The position numbers and the translations under genes are program-made. Below are positions 43,205 through 54,800 of a DNA stretch of 64,000 nucleotides, piece by piece. The notes beneath the pieces are model-generated. The model saw only the letters and a program-made list of their open reading frames with translations, did not search any database and was not told where the DNA came from. Position 1 is the first letter of the stretch. Each line of letters begins with the position of its first letter. Source of the stretch: Coix lacryma-jobi var. lacryma-jobi (lineage: Eukaryota > Streptophyta > Magnoliopsida > Poales > Poaceae); the NCBI GenBank assembly GCA_009763385.1, contig CM019825.1:5328252-5392251 (forward strand). Reading direction: 5' to 3'.

Positions 43205-44725
43205 TGTGAGCATCTAGGCCCCCAGTGGGTTTCGGTGATTGGATGACAACGGTAAATTACTATGACTAACGTGTGTTTTGCAGAAACAGTTGAGTTAAGT
43301 CATGGTAATGATGATCGTGAGGGCACTATGGTATTCATGCCCCCTTAGCGATGGAATTCGTTCGGTTTTCAAAGGATAGACGACGAAGACGGTCATAGGC
43401 TAGTGCTAAGTGTCATTTGGTGTTGAAGGACACTTAGAGTAGCATAGGTCTTTGTTTTATCTTTGACCGTACTATAAAGAGGGGTTTGAATGAGTAGCTT
43501 GACCTAGGTGAGATTTTTGAGTTAGGTGTGGTGCACACTTGTTAACCAAAGCCCTAGGTAGCTTAGAAAGGTCCCTAAGATCATAAGGAAGAAAGTTCGT
43601 GAAGGGAGCGTCGCAAACCAAAGTCGTTTCGGACTTCAAAATGTGACCGGACGCTCCAACCCTAATGACCGGACGTTGGGGCGTGCGTCCGGTCAGTAGG
43701 TTTGGCTGAGGAGCAGGCTTGGCTGCGACCGGACGCTCTTCAGTATTCGACCGGACGCACCAGGGGGTGAGTCCGGTCGCGTCCAGAGAGGTTCCAGAGA
43801 GGGAAATTGATGACCGGACGCGTCCGGTCAGTGGTGATCGGACGCATGGGTGCGTCCGGTCAGTGTATCGTACTGGTGTCAGGGCTAACGTCATGTAGCC
43901 GTTAGACACTGACTGGACGCGTCCGGTCACCCCGACAGGTGCGTCCGGTCAGTGTGTAACTGGCTGGACTTACCCCTTCGTGCATGTTTCGAGTTGGGGG
44001 TATAAACATGACTCCCTCTCATTCATGCTGTAACTCTTGCTCATTTGAAAGGTTGCCAAACACATTGTGATTCCAAGTGAGTGCAAGAGGCCTAGTGAGG
44101 TTGAGAGATTTGATAATTGAGTGATCAAACACCTCATTAGTGAGTAGAGAGTAGCAAGTGTGCATCCACCCATCTCATTAGCCTTGCGTTGGTCAAGTGA
44201 GAGTTCTTGCTTGTTACTCTTGGTGATCGGCATCACCTAGACGGCTTGGTGGCGATCGGAGAGCTTGGTGATCATCCGGAGGCATTGTGGATGACCCAAG
44301 CCAAGTTGTGACTGGTAGCGAGCGATTCACCGGGCCGGAGTGGCGAAGAATCAGCTCGTAGTGAGCACTTGATCCTTGCGCGGATCAAGGGGGAGCGATA
44401 CCCTTGCGCGGGTGCTCCAACGAGGACTAGGGGGGTGTGCCGACACCTCGATACCTCGGCAAAAAGATCGTCGTGTCATCTCTACTCTCTTTACTACGCA
44501 TTTACATTTGAGCAATTAAATTTCGCACTTACTTGTTGTTCTTCCATAAGTTGAATTGCCATGCTAGAGTAGAATTGGCTTAGCGATAGTCTTTTGTGCT
44601 ATTGATTCTTGTCATTCTCACTTCTAGGCACTAGGGGGTTAATTGGAGCTTGATAGGTTTTTTATTGCAAGAAGTTTTAGAAAAGCCCAATTCACCCCCC
44701 CTTCTTGGGCATCTTGATCCTTTCA
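43205..44725 (+). repeat. Sirevirus 5' LTR
   Basis: It begins TGTGAGC and ends TTTCA, two bases before the PBS. It contains a cluster of CGTCCGGTC/GACCGGACG motifs at about 43640-43950. A possible TATA element, GGGTATAAAC, lies at about 43999. Confidence 0.93.
43640..43950. promoter_or_regulatory. Palindromic CCGGACG motif cluster, 5' LTR
   Basis: About a dozen GACCGGACG or CGTCCGGTC motifs occur in about 300 bp, some as full palindromes (GACCGGACGCGTCCGGTC). Clustered short palindromes in LTRs are a known feature of Sireviruses, with a suspected regulatory role. The cluster ends just upstream of the TATA-like element. Confidence 0.85.
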
Positions 44726-44727
44726 AT

Positions 44728-44740
44728 TGGTATCGGAGTC
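44728..44740 (+). promoter_or_regulatory. Sirevirus primer binding site
   Basis: TGGTATCGGAGTC starts two bases after the 5' LTR end. It resembles the complement of initiator-Met tRNA. Confidence 0.85.
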
Positions 44741-44778
44741 TCGTGCTCTCGATTTAGGCTTAACCGCCTAGAGTTAAG

Positions 44779-47169
44779 ATGTCCGGAGGTGATGGACCAC
44801 CTCCCATGTTCGAGGGAGACGACTTCCCATATTGGAAAATCCGTATGGAGTCGTACCTAGAAGCGGTTGATGTTAAATGCCTCAATGCCGCGATCACCGG
44901 CTTTGCCAAGCCCAAAGAAGGCACAAGCCTCACTCCTAATGAGGAGGAAAATGAAAAATGGAATGCAAAAGCCAAAAACATCCTTTTTAGAGGCATTTGC
45001 AAGGATGTGTTCAATCGTGTTCGGAACCACAAAAATACCCATGATCTATGGGAAAATATTTGTGCGCTCCATGAGGGAACCAAGAGTGAGCGTGAGGAGC
45101 GTTATCATTTGGTTGTGCAAAAGATGAACTCGTTTGAAGTGCTTGCTCATGAAAATGCAAATGAAATGTACTCACGCTTGAATGTTCTTGTAGAGGAGCT
45201 CAATGGTCTTGGCCTCACACAAATGCAACCATCCGATGTTGTGAGGAATATCCTATGTGTCCTTCCCATTGACAAGTATGGACACATTGTGACCGTGCTA
45301 CATCAAGGTGATCTTTCCACATCTACACCAACACAAGTCTTGGGGAAGATCAATGCTCATGAGATGTACATGCACATCACACCAAGTGGTGGCTCTTCCA
45401 TCGACAGGAAGAAGGACTTGGCCTTCAAAGCAAGCCATGACAAGAAGGGCAAGTCCAAGGCTATTGAGGTGCATCATGAGAGCACAAGCGATGATGAAGA
45501 TGATTCTAACATTGCTCTCATGGTGAAGAAGACCACCAAGATGTTGAAGAAGCTTCACAAGAATGGAGTCAACTTTGACTCAAGAAAGAAGAAGTTCTTC
45601 ACAAGTAGCAAGAGGAGGCCAATCTCCGAAATGGATTGCTATAATTGCGGTGAGCTTGGCCATCTTGCTCATCAATGCACCAAGCCCAAGAAAGATAGCT
45701 ACAAGAACAAGAGCAAGAAGTATGACTCATCAAGCGAAGATGAGAAGAAGAATGGCAAGTCATACAAGAAGAAAGATGGCAAGAAGAAGCAATACCACAA
45801 GAAAGGTGGGAAGGCTTACATTGTTGGTGATTGGCTCACCGACATTGACTCCTCCGGTGGCTCATCAAATGAAGATAGTGATGATGAGAAGGAGAAGGTG
45901 GCCGCTCTAGTCATTGGCTCCTCTACACCACCACCACCACCATCGCCATCATCATCTACACACCTATGCCTTATGGCCAAGGGTGACCGGAAGGTACAAA
46001 ACGATGATGACTCTAGTGATAGTGATAGTGATGGTGAATTTGAGGCTCCCACTTATGATGAACTTGTCAAATTGCTAAATGACTACTCTAAAATCATAAG
46101 AAAGACTAGAGCTAAAAATGAGAAGCTTGTTAATGAAAATGAATCTCTTGTTGAAAAATGTGATCATGCTACTCATGCTAGTGATGAACTAAAAGATGAA
46201 CTTGCTACTATGTCATCCACTATCAAGGAGCTCAAGTCCTCTAACAAGGAGCTCAAAGCTAAAAATGGAAAACTCGATAAGATGCATAGTGACTTTACCA
46301 CTAGTTATGCCTTGCTAAAAGAACAATACACTCAAGTGAAAGTTGACTATGATGCTCTCACCATTTCTTATGATATGCTTCCACATGAGACACATGATGC
46401 TCCTAACCTTGTTGTTAAGTGTGACATAGCAACATCTTGTGAGGACTTGGTTAGTGAGCATGATGAGCAAAGAGCTAGTGGCAAAGGCAAGAGTGTGGTT
46501 GTGGCCGATCACTATGATGATTACATCAAGATCAAGAATGAGAATGCAAAGCTCAAAGTTGATCTAGAGAAGCTTGCAACCACAAAGCAAGTCATTGTTG
46601 AGACCCAAGATGATGAGTATAGCATGACACTTGAGCTTGACATGCTAAAAGAAGAGAACAAGAGATTGAAGATGGAGAGAGATTACAAGATGACACCATC
46701 TCAATTAGAGCTTCAACAAGAGAATGACAAGCTCAAGAAGGAAAAAGAACTCCTCACCACCGGATTAAGGAACTTCACCAAGGGTCAATGTCTTCAAAGT
46801 GAGCTTCTCATGAACACTGTCATGAAGACAAATAGAAATGACATTGGCTTTCTTGAAGAGAAGATGAAGCAACGCAAGAGCATCACTAAGCCAAAGAAGA
46901 AGAAGATTGGAAGATGCTATGAGTGTGGAAAGGAAGGACACTTTGCTCATGATTGTGAAGAACCAAAGCCCACACCCTTGCCCAAGCATGCTAGGCCCTT
47001 TGCTTTCAATGCTCACTACATGCTTAGACAAGATTCTAGTGGCAAAGTGAAGGTTATGTTTATGGGGCCACCTAACAAGGGTAGGCCAAAGCAAATTTGG
47101 GTTGCGAAGTCACAAGTTGAGAAGGTTAAGGGACCGCAACAAGTTTGGGTCCCAAAAGCTCAAGCTTGA
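44779..47169 (+). CDS. Sirevirus gag
   Basis: The product is 796 aa, starting MSGGDGPPPMFEGDDFPYWK, a typical copia gag opening (the UBN2-type domain fills about residues 10-200). A first CCHC knuckle, CYNCGELGHLAHQC, starts at 45637 (residue 287). Lys/Ser/Asp-rich low-complexity sequence follows, then a long predicted coiled coil at about residues 420-690. A second knuckle, CYECGKEGHFAHDC, starts at 46915 (residue 713), and the end is WVPKAQA. Gag proteins form the virus-like particle and bind the RNA. It is in a different frame from pol. No internal stop is present. Confidence 0.92.
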   Translation: MSGGDGPPPMFEGDDFPYWKIRMESYLEAVDVKCLNAAITGFAKPKEGTSLTPNEEENEKWNAKAKNILFRGICKDVFNRVRNHKNTHDLWENICALHEGTKSEREERYHLVVQKMNSFEVLAHENANEMYSRLNVLVEELNGLGLTQMQPSDVVRNILCVLPIDKYGHIVTVLHQGDLSTSTPTQVLGKINAHEMYMHITPSGGSSIDRKKDLAFKASHDKKGKSKAIEVHHESTSDDEDDSNIALMVKKTTKMLKKLHKNGVNFDSRKKKFFTSSKRRPISEMDCYNCGELGHLAHQCTKPKKDSYKNKSKKYDSSSEDEKKNGKSYKKKDGKKKQYHKKGGKAYIVGDWLTDIDSSGGSSNEDSDDEKEKVAALVIGSSTPPPPPSPSSSTHLCLMAKGDRKVQNDDDSSDSDSDGEFEAPTYDELVKLLNDYSKIIRKTRAKNEKLVNENESLVEKCDHATHASDELKDELATMSSTIKELKSSNKELKAKNGKLDKMHSDFTTSYALLKEQYTQVKVDYDALTISYDMLPHETHDAPNLVVKCDIATSCEDLVSEHDEQRASGKGKSVVVADHYDDYIKIKNENAKLKVDLEKLATTKQVIVETQDDEYSMTLELDMLKEENKRLKMERDYKMTPSQLELQQENDKLKKEKELLTTGLRNFTKGQCLQSELLMNTVMKTNRNDIGFLEEKMKQRKSITKPKKKKIGRCYECGKEGHFAHDCEEPKPTPLPKHARPFAFNAHYMLRQDSSGKVKVMFMGPPNKGRPKQIWVAKSQVEKVKGPQQVWVPKAQA

Positions 47170-47185
47170 TTTCTTGTGTGTGTAG

Positions 47186-50100
47186 GTGAACTACAAGACC
47201 GGTGGATCACATTGGGTAATTGATAGTGGATGCACACAACATATGACTGGAGATCCCCGAATGTTCACCTCACTAGAAGAGAATGTCGATGACCAAGAAA
47301 AGATAACATTTGGTGACAACTCAAAGGGCAATGTCAAAGGATTGGGCAAAGTGGCTATATCAAACGATCATACCATCTCCAATGTGCTTCTAGTTGCATC
47401 ATTAAGCTTCAACTTGCTATCCGTTGGGCAACTATGTGATCTTGGCTTTCAATGCTTGTTCACCGACAAGGAAGTGGTTGTAACCAAGAAAGATGATACA
47501 CAAGTGATATTCAAAGGCTTTAGATACAACAATCTCTATCTAGTGGATTTCACCTCCGAAGATGCCAACTTGAAGACATGTTTGTTCACTAAGCAATCCC
47601 TTGGTTGGCTTTGGCATAGAAGATTAGCACATGTTGGAATGAACACTCTCAACAAGCTATTGAAGAAGGATTTGGTTAGGGGCTTGAAGGATGTCAAATT
47701 TGAGAAGGACAAATTGTGTAGTGCATGTCAAGCCGGCAAGCAAGTTGCAAATACACATCCAACCAAAGCCTTTGTGTCAACATCAAGAGAGTTAGAGCTA
47801 CTTCACATGGATCTATTTGGACCAACAACATATGCTAGCTTGGGTGGAAATCTCTATTGTCTAGTGATTGTTGATGACTACTCTAGATACACTTGGGTAT
47901 TCTTTCTTCATGACAAATCCGAAGCAACCCCTTCCTTCAAGAAGTTTGCCAAGAGAGCTCAAAATGAATTTGATGTGAAGATCAAAAAGATTAGAAGTGA
48001 CAACGGAAAGGAGTTTGACAACACCCATATTGAGGAATATTGTGACGAAGTTGGGATCAAGCATGAAGTGTCCGCAACCTACACACCACAACAAAATGGG
48101 GTAGTTGAGAGGAAGAACCGGACTCTAATCACCCTAGCAAGGACAATGCTAGACGAGTATTCTACACCTGAGAGATTTTGGGCGGAAGCAATCAACACCG
48201 CTTGCTATGCATCAAACCGATTGTTCCCCCATCGTCTACTTGGCAAGACCCCCTATGAGCTACTCAACAACAAGAAGCCGGATGTATCCTTCTTTAGAGT
48301 GTTTGGGTGCAAATGCTACATCTACAAGAAGCGCCAACACCTAGGGAAGTTTCAACGCCGATGTGATATTGGTTTTCTTATTGGTTACTCATTGAAGTCC
48401 AAAGCATATCGAGTATTCAACCATGCCACCGGGATGGTAGAAGAAACATATGATGTGGAATTCGATGAATCTAATGGCTCTCAAGGAGAGCATGAGAATC
48501 TTGATGATGTAGGTGATGAACCATTGAGGGAAGCAATGAAGAACATGCCGGTTGGAGCCATCAAGCCTAAAGATGATGATGATGATGTGCAAGTCATTGA
48601 CAAGCCATCCTCATCCAATGTACCACTTGATGATGACAAAGATGGGAGGGATCCAAATGAAGATACTCATGTCTCCCATGATCAAATGGTGGTACAAGCT
48701 CAAGATGTTGGTGCTCCACAAGCGGCCCCTCAAGTGGTTGATCGAAGGACTACTCCTCTACTACAAGCTCATCCTCAAGATCTCATCATAGGGAGTCCAA
48801 CAAGGGGTGTAATGACTCGATCTCAAAAACTTGCTTTATTTATTGAGCATCACTCCTTTGTGTCTCTTGTTGAGCCTACCATTGTAGATGAAGCTCTAGG
48901 TGATCCGGATTGGGTGAATGCTATGCATGAAGAATTGAACAACTTCACCCGCAACCAAGTTTGGACACTTGAAGAGCGACCTAAAGGCGCAAGAGTCATT
49001 GGGACAAAATGGGTGTTTAGGAACAAGCAAGATGATCAAAGCAAGGTTGTTAGAAACAAGGCAAGGCTAGTGGCAAAGGGGTTCTCTCAAGTTGAAGGCT
49101 TGGATTTTGGAGAGACCTTTGCACCGGTTGCAAGACTCGAAGCCATTCGTATCCTCCTTGCATATGCATCACATCATGACATTAAATTATATCAAATGGA
49201 TGTGATAAGTGCATTTTTAAATGGCTTCATAAATGAACTAGTCTATGTTGATCAACCTCACGGGTTTGAAGACCCTAGATATCCTAATCATGTTTATAGG
49301 TTGTCCAAGGCGCTATATGGGCTCAAGCAAGCCCCTAGAGCATGGTACGAGCGCCTCCGGGACTTCCTCATTGAGAAGGGCTTCACCATTGGGAAGGTTG
49401 ACACCACACTATTCACCAAGAAGCTTGATGGAGAGATCTTCATTTGTCAAGTCTACGTAGATGATATCATCTTCGGGTCAACAAATGAAGCCTATTGCAA
49501 GGAATTTGGTTACTTGATGTCGAAAGAGTTCGAGATGTCTATGATTGGCGAGCTCACATTCTTCCTAGGCTTTCAAGTCAAGCAATTGAAGGAGGGGACT
49601 TTTATATCTCAAGAAAAGTACACAAAAGACCTCCTCAAGCGCTTCAACATGGATGATTGCAAGCCTATCAAGACTCCAATGCCAACCAACGGACACCTCG
49701 ACCTAGATGTGGGAGGTAACCCGGTTGACCAAACTCTCTACCGCTCTATGATTGGTAGCTTGTTATATTTGACCGCATCTAGGCCCGACATCATGTTTAG
49801 TGTGTGCATGTGTGCTCGCTTTCAAGCCGATCCTAGGGAATCACATCTCATAGCGGTGAAGAGAATCCTTAGGTACCTAAAGCACACCCCAAGCATTGGC
49901 CTTTGGTATCCCAAAGGAGCTAACTTCCAACTCGTTGGGTATTCCGATTTGGATTACGCGGGTTGCAAAATTGATAGAAAAAGCACATCCGGAGGGTGCC
50001 ATTTGCTTGGGAGATCACTAGTGTCATGGAGTTCGAAGAAGCAAAATAGTGTGGCCTTGTCTACCGCCGAGGCGGAATACATAGCCGCTGGTGCTTGTTG

Positions 50101-50413
50101 TGCACAAATCCTTTACATGAAACAAACCCTTTTAGACTATGGTGTAGTCCTAGAAAGGGTACCTTTGTTGTGTGACAATGAGAGTGCGGTTAAGCTTGCT
50201 AACAACCCGGTTCAACACTCTCGCACAAAGCACATAGATATTCGCCATCACTTCCTTAGAGATCATGTTTCCAAGAAAGATATATCCTTAGAGGGAGTTA
50301 GAACCGAAGATCAATTGGCGGATATCTTCACAAAACCCCTAGATGAGAACACCCTTTGTAGATTGCGAAGTGAGCTTAATGTGCTTGATCTAAGTAACTT
50401 TGTCAAAAGGTGA
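47186..50413 (+). CDS. Sirevirus pol (protease-integrase-RT-RNase H)
   Basis: 1075 codons are open. A TAG lies in frame just upstream, and there is no ATG at the start, so translation probably relies on frameshift or bypass from gag. The protease motif is WVIDSGCTQHM (Asp codon 47222). Integrase has an HHCC finger, then D (47810), D (47999) and E (48107), spaced D-62-D-35-E. RT has YVDD (Asp pair 49460-49465). RNase H contains GYSDLDYAG, STAEAEY and KHIDIRHHF, with the end at FVKR. All catalytic residues are present and there are no internal stops, despite the LTR divergence. It would process gag-pol, copy the RNA and insert the DNA. Confidence 0.93.
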   Translation: MNYKTGGSHWVIDSGCTQHMTGDPRMFTSLEENVDDQEKITFGDNSKGNVKGLGKVAISNDHTISNVLLVASLSFNLLSVGQLCDLGFQCLFTDKEVVVTKKDDTQVIFKGFRYNNLYLVDFTSEDANLKTCLFTKQSLGWLWHRRLAHVGMNTLNKLLKKDLVRGLKDVKFEKDKLCSACQAGKQVANTHPTKAFVSTSRELELLHMDLFGPTTYASLGGNLYCLVIVDDYSRYTWVFFLHDKSEATPSFKKFAKRAQNEFDVKIKKIRSDNGKEFDNTHIEEYCDEVGIKHEVSATYTPQQNGVVERKNRTLITLARTMLDEYSTPERFWAEAINTACYASNRLFPHRLLGKTPYELLNNKKPDVSFFRVFGCKCYIYKKRQHLGKFQRRCDIGFLIGYSLKSKAYRVFNHATGMVEETYDVEFDESNGSQGEHENLDDVGDEPLREAMKNMPVGAIKPKDDDDDVQVIDKPSSSNVPLDDDKDGRDPNEDTHVSHDQMVVQAQDVGAPQAAPQVVDRRTTPLLQAHPQDLIIGSPTRGVMTRSQKLALFIEHHSFVSLVEPTIVDEALGDPDWVNAMHEELNNFTRNQVWTLEERPKGARVIGTKWVFRNKQDDQSKVVRNKARLVAKGFSQVEGLDFGETFAPVARLEAIRILLAYASHHDIKLYQMDVISAFLNGFINELVYVDQPHGFEDPRYPNHVYRLSKALYGLKQAPRAWYERLRDFLIEKGFTIGKVDTTLFTKKLDGEIFICQVYVDDIIFGSTNEAYCKEFGYLMSKEFEMSMIGELTFFLGFQVKQLKEGTFISQEKYTKDLLKRFNMDDCKPIKTPMPTNGHLDLDVGGNPVDQTLYRSMIGSLLYLTASRPDIMFSVCMCARFQADPRESHLIAVKRILRYLKHTPSIGLWYPKGANFQLVGYSDLDYAGCKIDRKSTSGGCHLLGRSLVSWSSKKQNSVALSTAEAEYIAAGACCAQILYMKQTLLDYGVVLERVPLLCDNESAVKLANNPVQHSRTKHIDIRHHFLRDHVSKKDISLEGVRTEDQLADIFTKPLDENTLCRLRSELNVLDLSNFVKR

Positions 50414-51808
50414 AAGAGAGTTGTCTTTGCATTGCATTGTATCATATGCCATGTTTAAATTACGCTATGCACATAGGCTTGTCAGACGTGGTTAAGATAA
50501 CCGCCCTAAAAAGCGTGTGAAGAAGCTTACCCATGAGCAAACTTGACAAGCAACCTAGATTCAAGTTCCGTATTGCATTGCATATGCATGTTTGTTGCTT
50601 TGTCGTTCTTTTTCGGTTAAGCTTTGAGCAACCGCTGTGTTCGTCCACCGCTAGGGGGAGCATTTGAGGCTCCAATTGGTTAAGACCCCTAGTTTTGGTG
50701 GCCACATGTTGTCTCCTTGGAGTTTTATCGCCTATTTTATCTAGAAAACTACTTTAGCCTATGGCAAAATATTTAATTTTCTTTTAGGGTTTGAGAGAGG
50801 TCACTCCTCTAGGTTCCAACTTGTGTTTATTTGCTTCTTATTTGAGTTGGACCTTGGTTGGGAGAAGTCGGCGTGAAAAATCGAGTCAAAACAGGGTTTT
50901 CCCTGTGACCGGACGCAGCGACCGGACTCACGCGGTGCGTCCGGTCAGTGCAGAGCGCGCGCAAGTGAACAGTATCTTCGGCGCGTCCGGTCAGGAATTT
51001 GATCGTGCGTCCGGTCCATTGCCAGCGGTTGACCGGACGCTGGGTGAGTCCGGTCATGTCTGATCGGACGCGTCCGGTCGAGCAAATCCCGTTGCGGGAG
51101 CTCTCTGTGTTGGACCGGACGCTCGGGCTCCATGCGTCCGGTCGCAACTTATCGAGCTGAATAAACCTATCTAACCGACATGTGGGCCACCACCACTCCG
51201 GTCTTCATCTCCGTCCACGCCCCCGTCACCCGTGCCCTAACCCCCGCGCCGTCGGCCGCCGTTTCCACCTCCACCTCCCCCGCGCCGCCGCGCCACCCCA
51301 TCCACTGCGCTCGCACCGTCGAGCCTCCTCGGCCGTCGTGCTTGCCCCCGCCGCGCCGCACCCGCACCGCCCCGCCGTGCCCGCGCCCGCCCCCCCATCG
51401 CCGCGACCGAGCGCCGCTCGCCGTGCCCACGTCCACGGGCCTCCTCCCGTTGCCGGAGCTCTCCACCAAGTCTTCCTCTTCTCCGGCGTCCTCCCTCGGC
51501 CAGCAGACCCCCTCCCCATTCTTCCGGCGAGAGGTAGTGGTGCTCGCTCGTGTCGGTCCGCTCTCCTCGCTTCGTCCGTTCGTCGCGTCGTGTCAGCGAG
51601 TCGGGACCGTTTCAGTGAGCAGTGTCACAGTGACCGCTAAATCCGGGGCCAAGCTCGCGGATACGGAATGAGGCCAAGCCTCTGAGGTTCAGTCCAGCCT
51701 CTCTTGTGTCAGTGGTAGTGGTACTCAGTGGCAGTGAGTCTCGTCAGTGGCCGTGGTTTTCAGTGGCAGCGTTTCTCAGTCAGTTGCAGTGGTTCTGTTC
51801 TTGTAGCA
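50414..51808. other. Spacer between pol and the extra ORF
   Basis: It has no convincing gene. A PPT-like CTAGGGGGAGC lies at 50652. A second palindrome cluster lies at about 50905-51150. About 51190-51560 is very GC-rich and codes only low-complexity Pro/Arg/Ala in several frames. Confidence 0.6.
50905..51150. promoter_or_regulatory. CCGGACG motif cluster outside the LTRs
   Basis: About ten GACCGGAC or GTCCGGTC motifs, including GATCGGACGCGTCCGGTC, lie between pol and the extra ORF. They are the same motif as in both LTRs. They could serve a subgenomic promoter or packaging role; that is inference. Confidence 0.75.
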
Positions 51809-54800
51809 ATGGCTCGCTGCAAGAACGTCGGCGGAGGTCCCGGGGCCGATCCTCCTCCCCCGCGTCCCCATTCTGGTGACAAGGGGAAGCGGCCTCAGAA
51901 ACTCATTTCCAAGAAACGCAAGCGCCTCGATCGGGATTCCGAGATCGCACTTGCAGCAGCCAGAGCAGCCGAGCGAGCCGAGCAGGGGGGTTCCACACGT
52001 GGTCTCCGGATTCACGACCAGTCTTCTGAGCAGGCCAGTCAGGGCAGTGGGACGCGGATTCGCGACCTTCTTACAGAGCAGCAGGTGCAGGCTCTGCTTC
52101 GGACTGAGGGCGGCATCGTCCGGATTCAGGATCACGAGTACTCTCTCGACGACCCAGCTGAGCTTCTCCCTCCAGACTTCCAGTTCCCGTCCGAGGCAGC
52201 TTCAGCTCTCGCAGCGGCTACAGCCAGCGGTTCCGCTCGAGAGCCCAGCTATGACGGAACGACCCTAATCCCATGGCCCACGTGTCCCTGTCAACCTCTG
52301 ACAGCCGAATCCATGTTCCATGTGATTAAGACCTATTCGCCACCGGGCTACATCAGCGCCCAATGTCCGCAGGATCATCTCACAATTCGGTTACAGCATT
52401 GCATACTTTTACAGATAACATCGGAATAAAGAGCGGAAGACTTAAATAACATTAGTTTTACAAAACAGGGTTCCAAATAGAAATTAAGGTGCAGTTATTA
52501 CAAACCAAGTTCTGATAATAGAAATAGACATAGGCAACGTAGTGGAGAATAGCAAAGATACTTATAATCACCCAGCCCGAGGGTGTACAACTATTCTTCA
52601 GCCTCATCGGCCTCTTCGTGGACGATGGTCACGCAGCAGGGTGCAAGACACATCGGGGACTCTGTCATACCTGCAGCATGGGTGACAAACCCTGAGTACT
52701 GGGGTACTCAACAAGACTTACCCGACTAAAGAAAAGGGAGAAGACTCAGGAATGAGAGGCTTAGGGTAGTCAAGGTAAGGCTTAAGCAAGATCAAGTATT
52801 TTGCAGAAAAGCATTTTTGTAAACCTTATTTTATTTTTGAAAGATTCAGTATTCCCCAATTCTTCATCGTTCATGATTCATTTTACATTTCAAAACATTC
52901 CTAGTTGAGAACCACTCTCCGTTGACAGTCAGTGGACCAAGTCTCCATAACCGAGGAGCAACGTTAATCCGGATAAATAATACTCAGCTGAGGATCCCTA
53001 TCCACACTGCATATGTAGCACCCAAGCTTGCATATGCCAACTCGTCTACCACGATTCCTCCAAGATTGGACCCGGTCCTACGCCACCCGGAAGTACAGTA
53101 CACCACTCCTATCCAGGTACGACGACCACGTGGGTACATGCTACTTCCGCCATCTCTCCACTCCCAGTGCGCGGTTGTCGGTCCCAATCAAGGATTTCTC
53201 GGAGCCAGAGCTTTCCGAAGTATGTGAATAGTTACAAGTCTTGACCAGCAGGCCCCCATACGGATGGTCCCTAATTTTCCAGCCAGAACTATACCTTGGT
53301 CATATCTCACCCAAGCGTAATAGTCCTGTCAGTTTTTCAACCCTGTCCCGGTCGGTGTCAACTGTTGAGTCCCGGACTACAACATGACGGCACCGTACGC
53401 TCGGACAACCTCTCCTCGCTATTGACTAGGTACGGATCAGATACCTAGCCAACAGCCGGGGAGTAAGACCAAAATCCCATAAACATTCCTTAAGTGATCA
53501 CACTTTTGAAATTGGCATTTTATTGCAAAGTCTAATTCAATAAGCAATGCTAAGCATTTTTCAAATACTTTTGAAAAGCAGGTATCGGGTGTATCAGTGG
53601 TCAAGGTGGATAGTGCATCAATTAGGATAACACACAACTCTTATAAACCTAATGCAATAATTTAACTCAAAAGCATTTAAGGAAAACATTTTATAAATTC
53701 AAGGAAAGGGTTAAATGTACCGGGGCTTGCCTTGAAGAGCAAAGAGGGCAGGCTCGAGGGCGGCAGGGCAGTTGTCGGAGCTCGGGGTAGCCTCAGGGAC
53801 AGGTTCGTCGGCGGCTGCCTCGATCTTGACGCCTTCTTCGGTGACTATACGAATGCAATGATGCATGCTCATGAGTATGCTAGTATGAACAATGCAACAC
53901 AGAGCATACAACATGAACCTTAATCACCTTTTCTGTTTTTCTTAATTATTTAAAAAAAAAAGTTATTTTATGCAGTTGCTCCAAAAATTACCAAATTAAA
54001 CACATAAGTTCATTATGGTGTAGATAGGTGGCAAAACAAATTTCATAATTTTTGGAGGTCATTAAGGTGCTCAAATAAAATCAGACATCAATTAACAAAC
54101 GGCACTATTTAACAATTAAAAAAAATGCCCAAAAAAATCAACTTGTTCCAAAAGACTTCAAAATTGCACCAGAGACTAAACATGGCATAGGAAGCTCACA
54201 AAAATTTATCTCATGATTTTTGGAGTTAGAAATGATTTTCTAAAAATCCAAAACCATCCATTTATTAATTAAAAGAGGGATTTTACATTTTCAAATTCTT
54301 GCAGAAAAGTCAAGTTTCATATTTTTATAAAATACTACATAGTATAAAGACTCAACTGTAAAATTTTCAGAATTTTTAGAGCAATACAGAAAATCATATA
54401 AAAAGATGAAATAACAAGACTATTCATATTTCTGAAAAGGAAAAGAGCACTGAGCTCGAGTCGGAGCGGGCTCGACGTCGAGGCTCGAGGCTCGGCTGAG
54501 AAAACAGAGGCTGGGCTCACCGAGAGTCAGAGGCAAGGCTCGGCGAGGCGGATGGATAAGAGGGCTCGACGGCGAGGCCTCGGCGGGTTCTCTTGCGGCT
54601 AGCCTCTCGAGGGTGGCCTCGGCTCACTCGAGGCTTGGGGCTCGGTGGAAGTTGCGATTCGCCCGAGGCTGAGGCTAGACTCGGCTGCTTCGAGGGGCGG
54701 GGTTCGAGGATGTGCTCGAGGGTGTGGCTCGGGAACGCGCTCGAGGGTAGTGCGATTCGCCCGAGGCTTGGGGCTCGATACGGTCGAGGGTGCGGCTCGA

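Noticed and set aside
51180..51671. 163-codon Pro/Arg-rich ORF before the Sirevirus extra ORF
   Set aside because: Three frames are open over the same GC-rich stretch and none resembles a protein domain.
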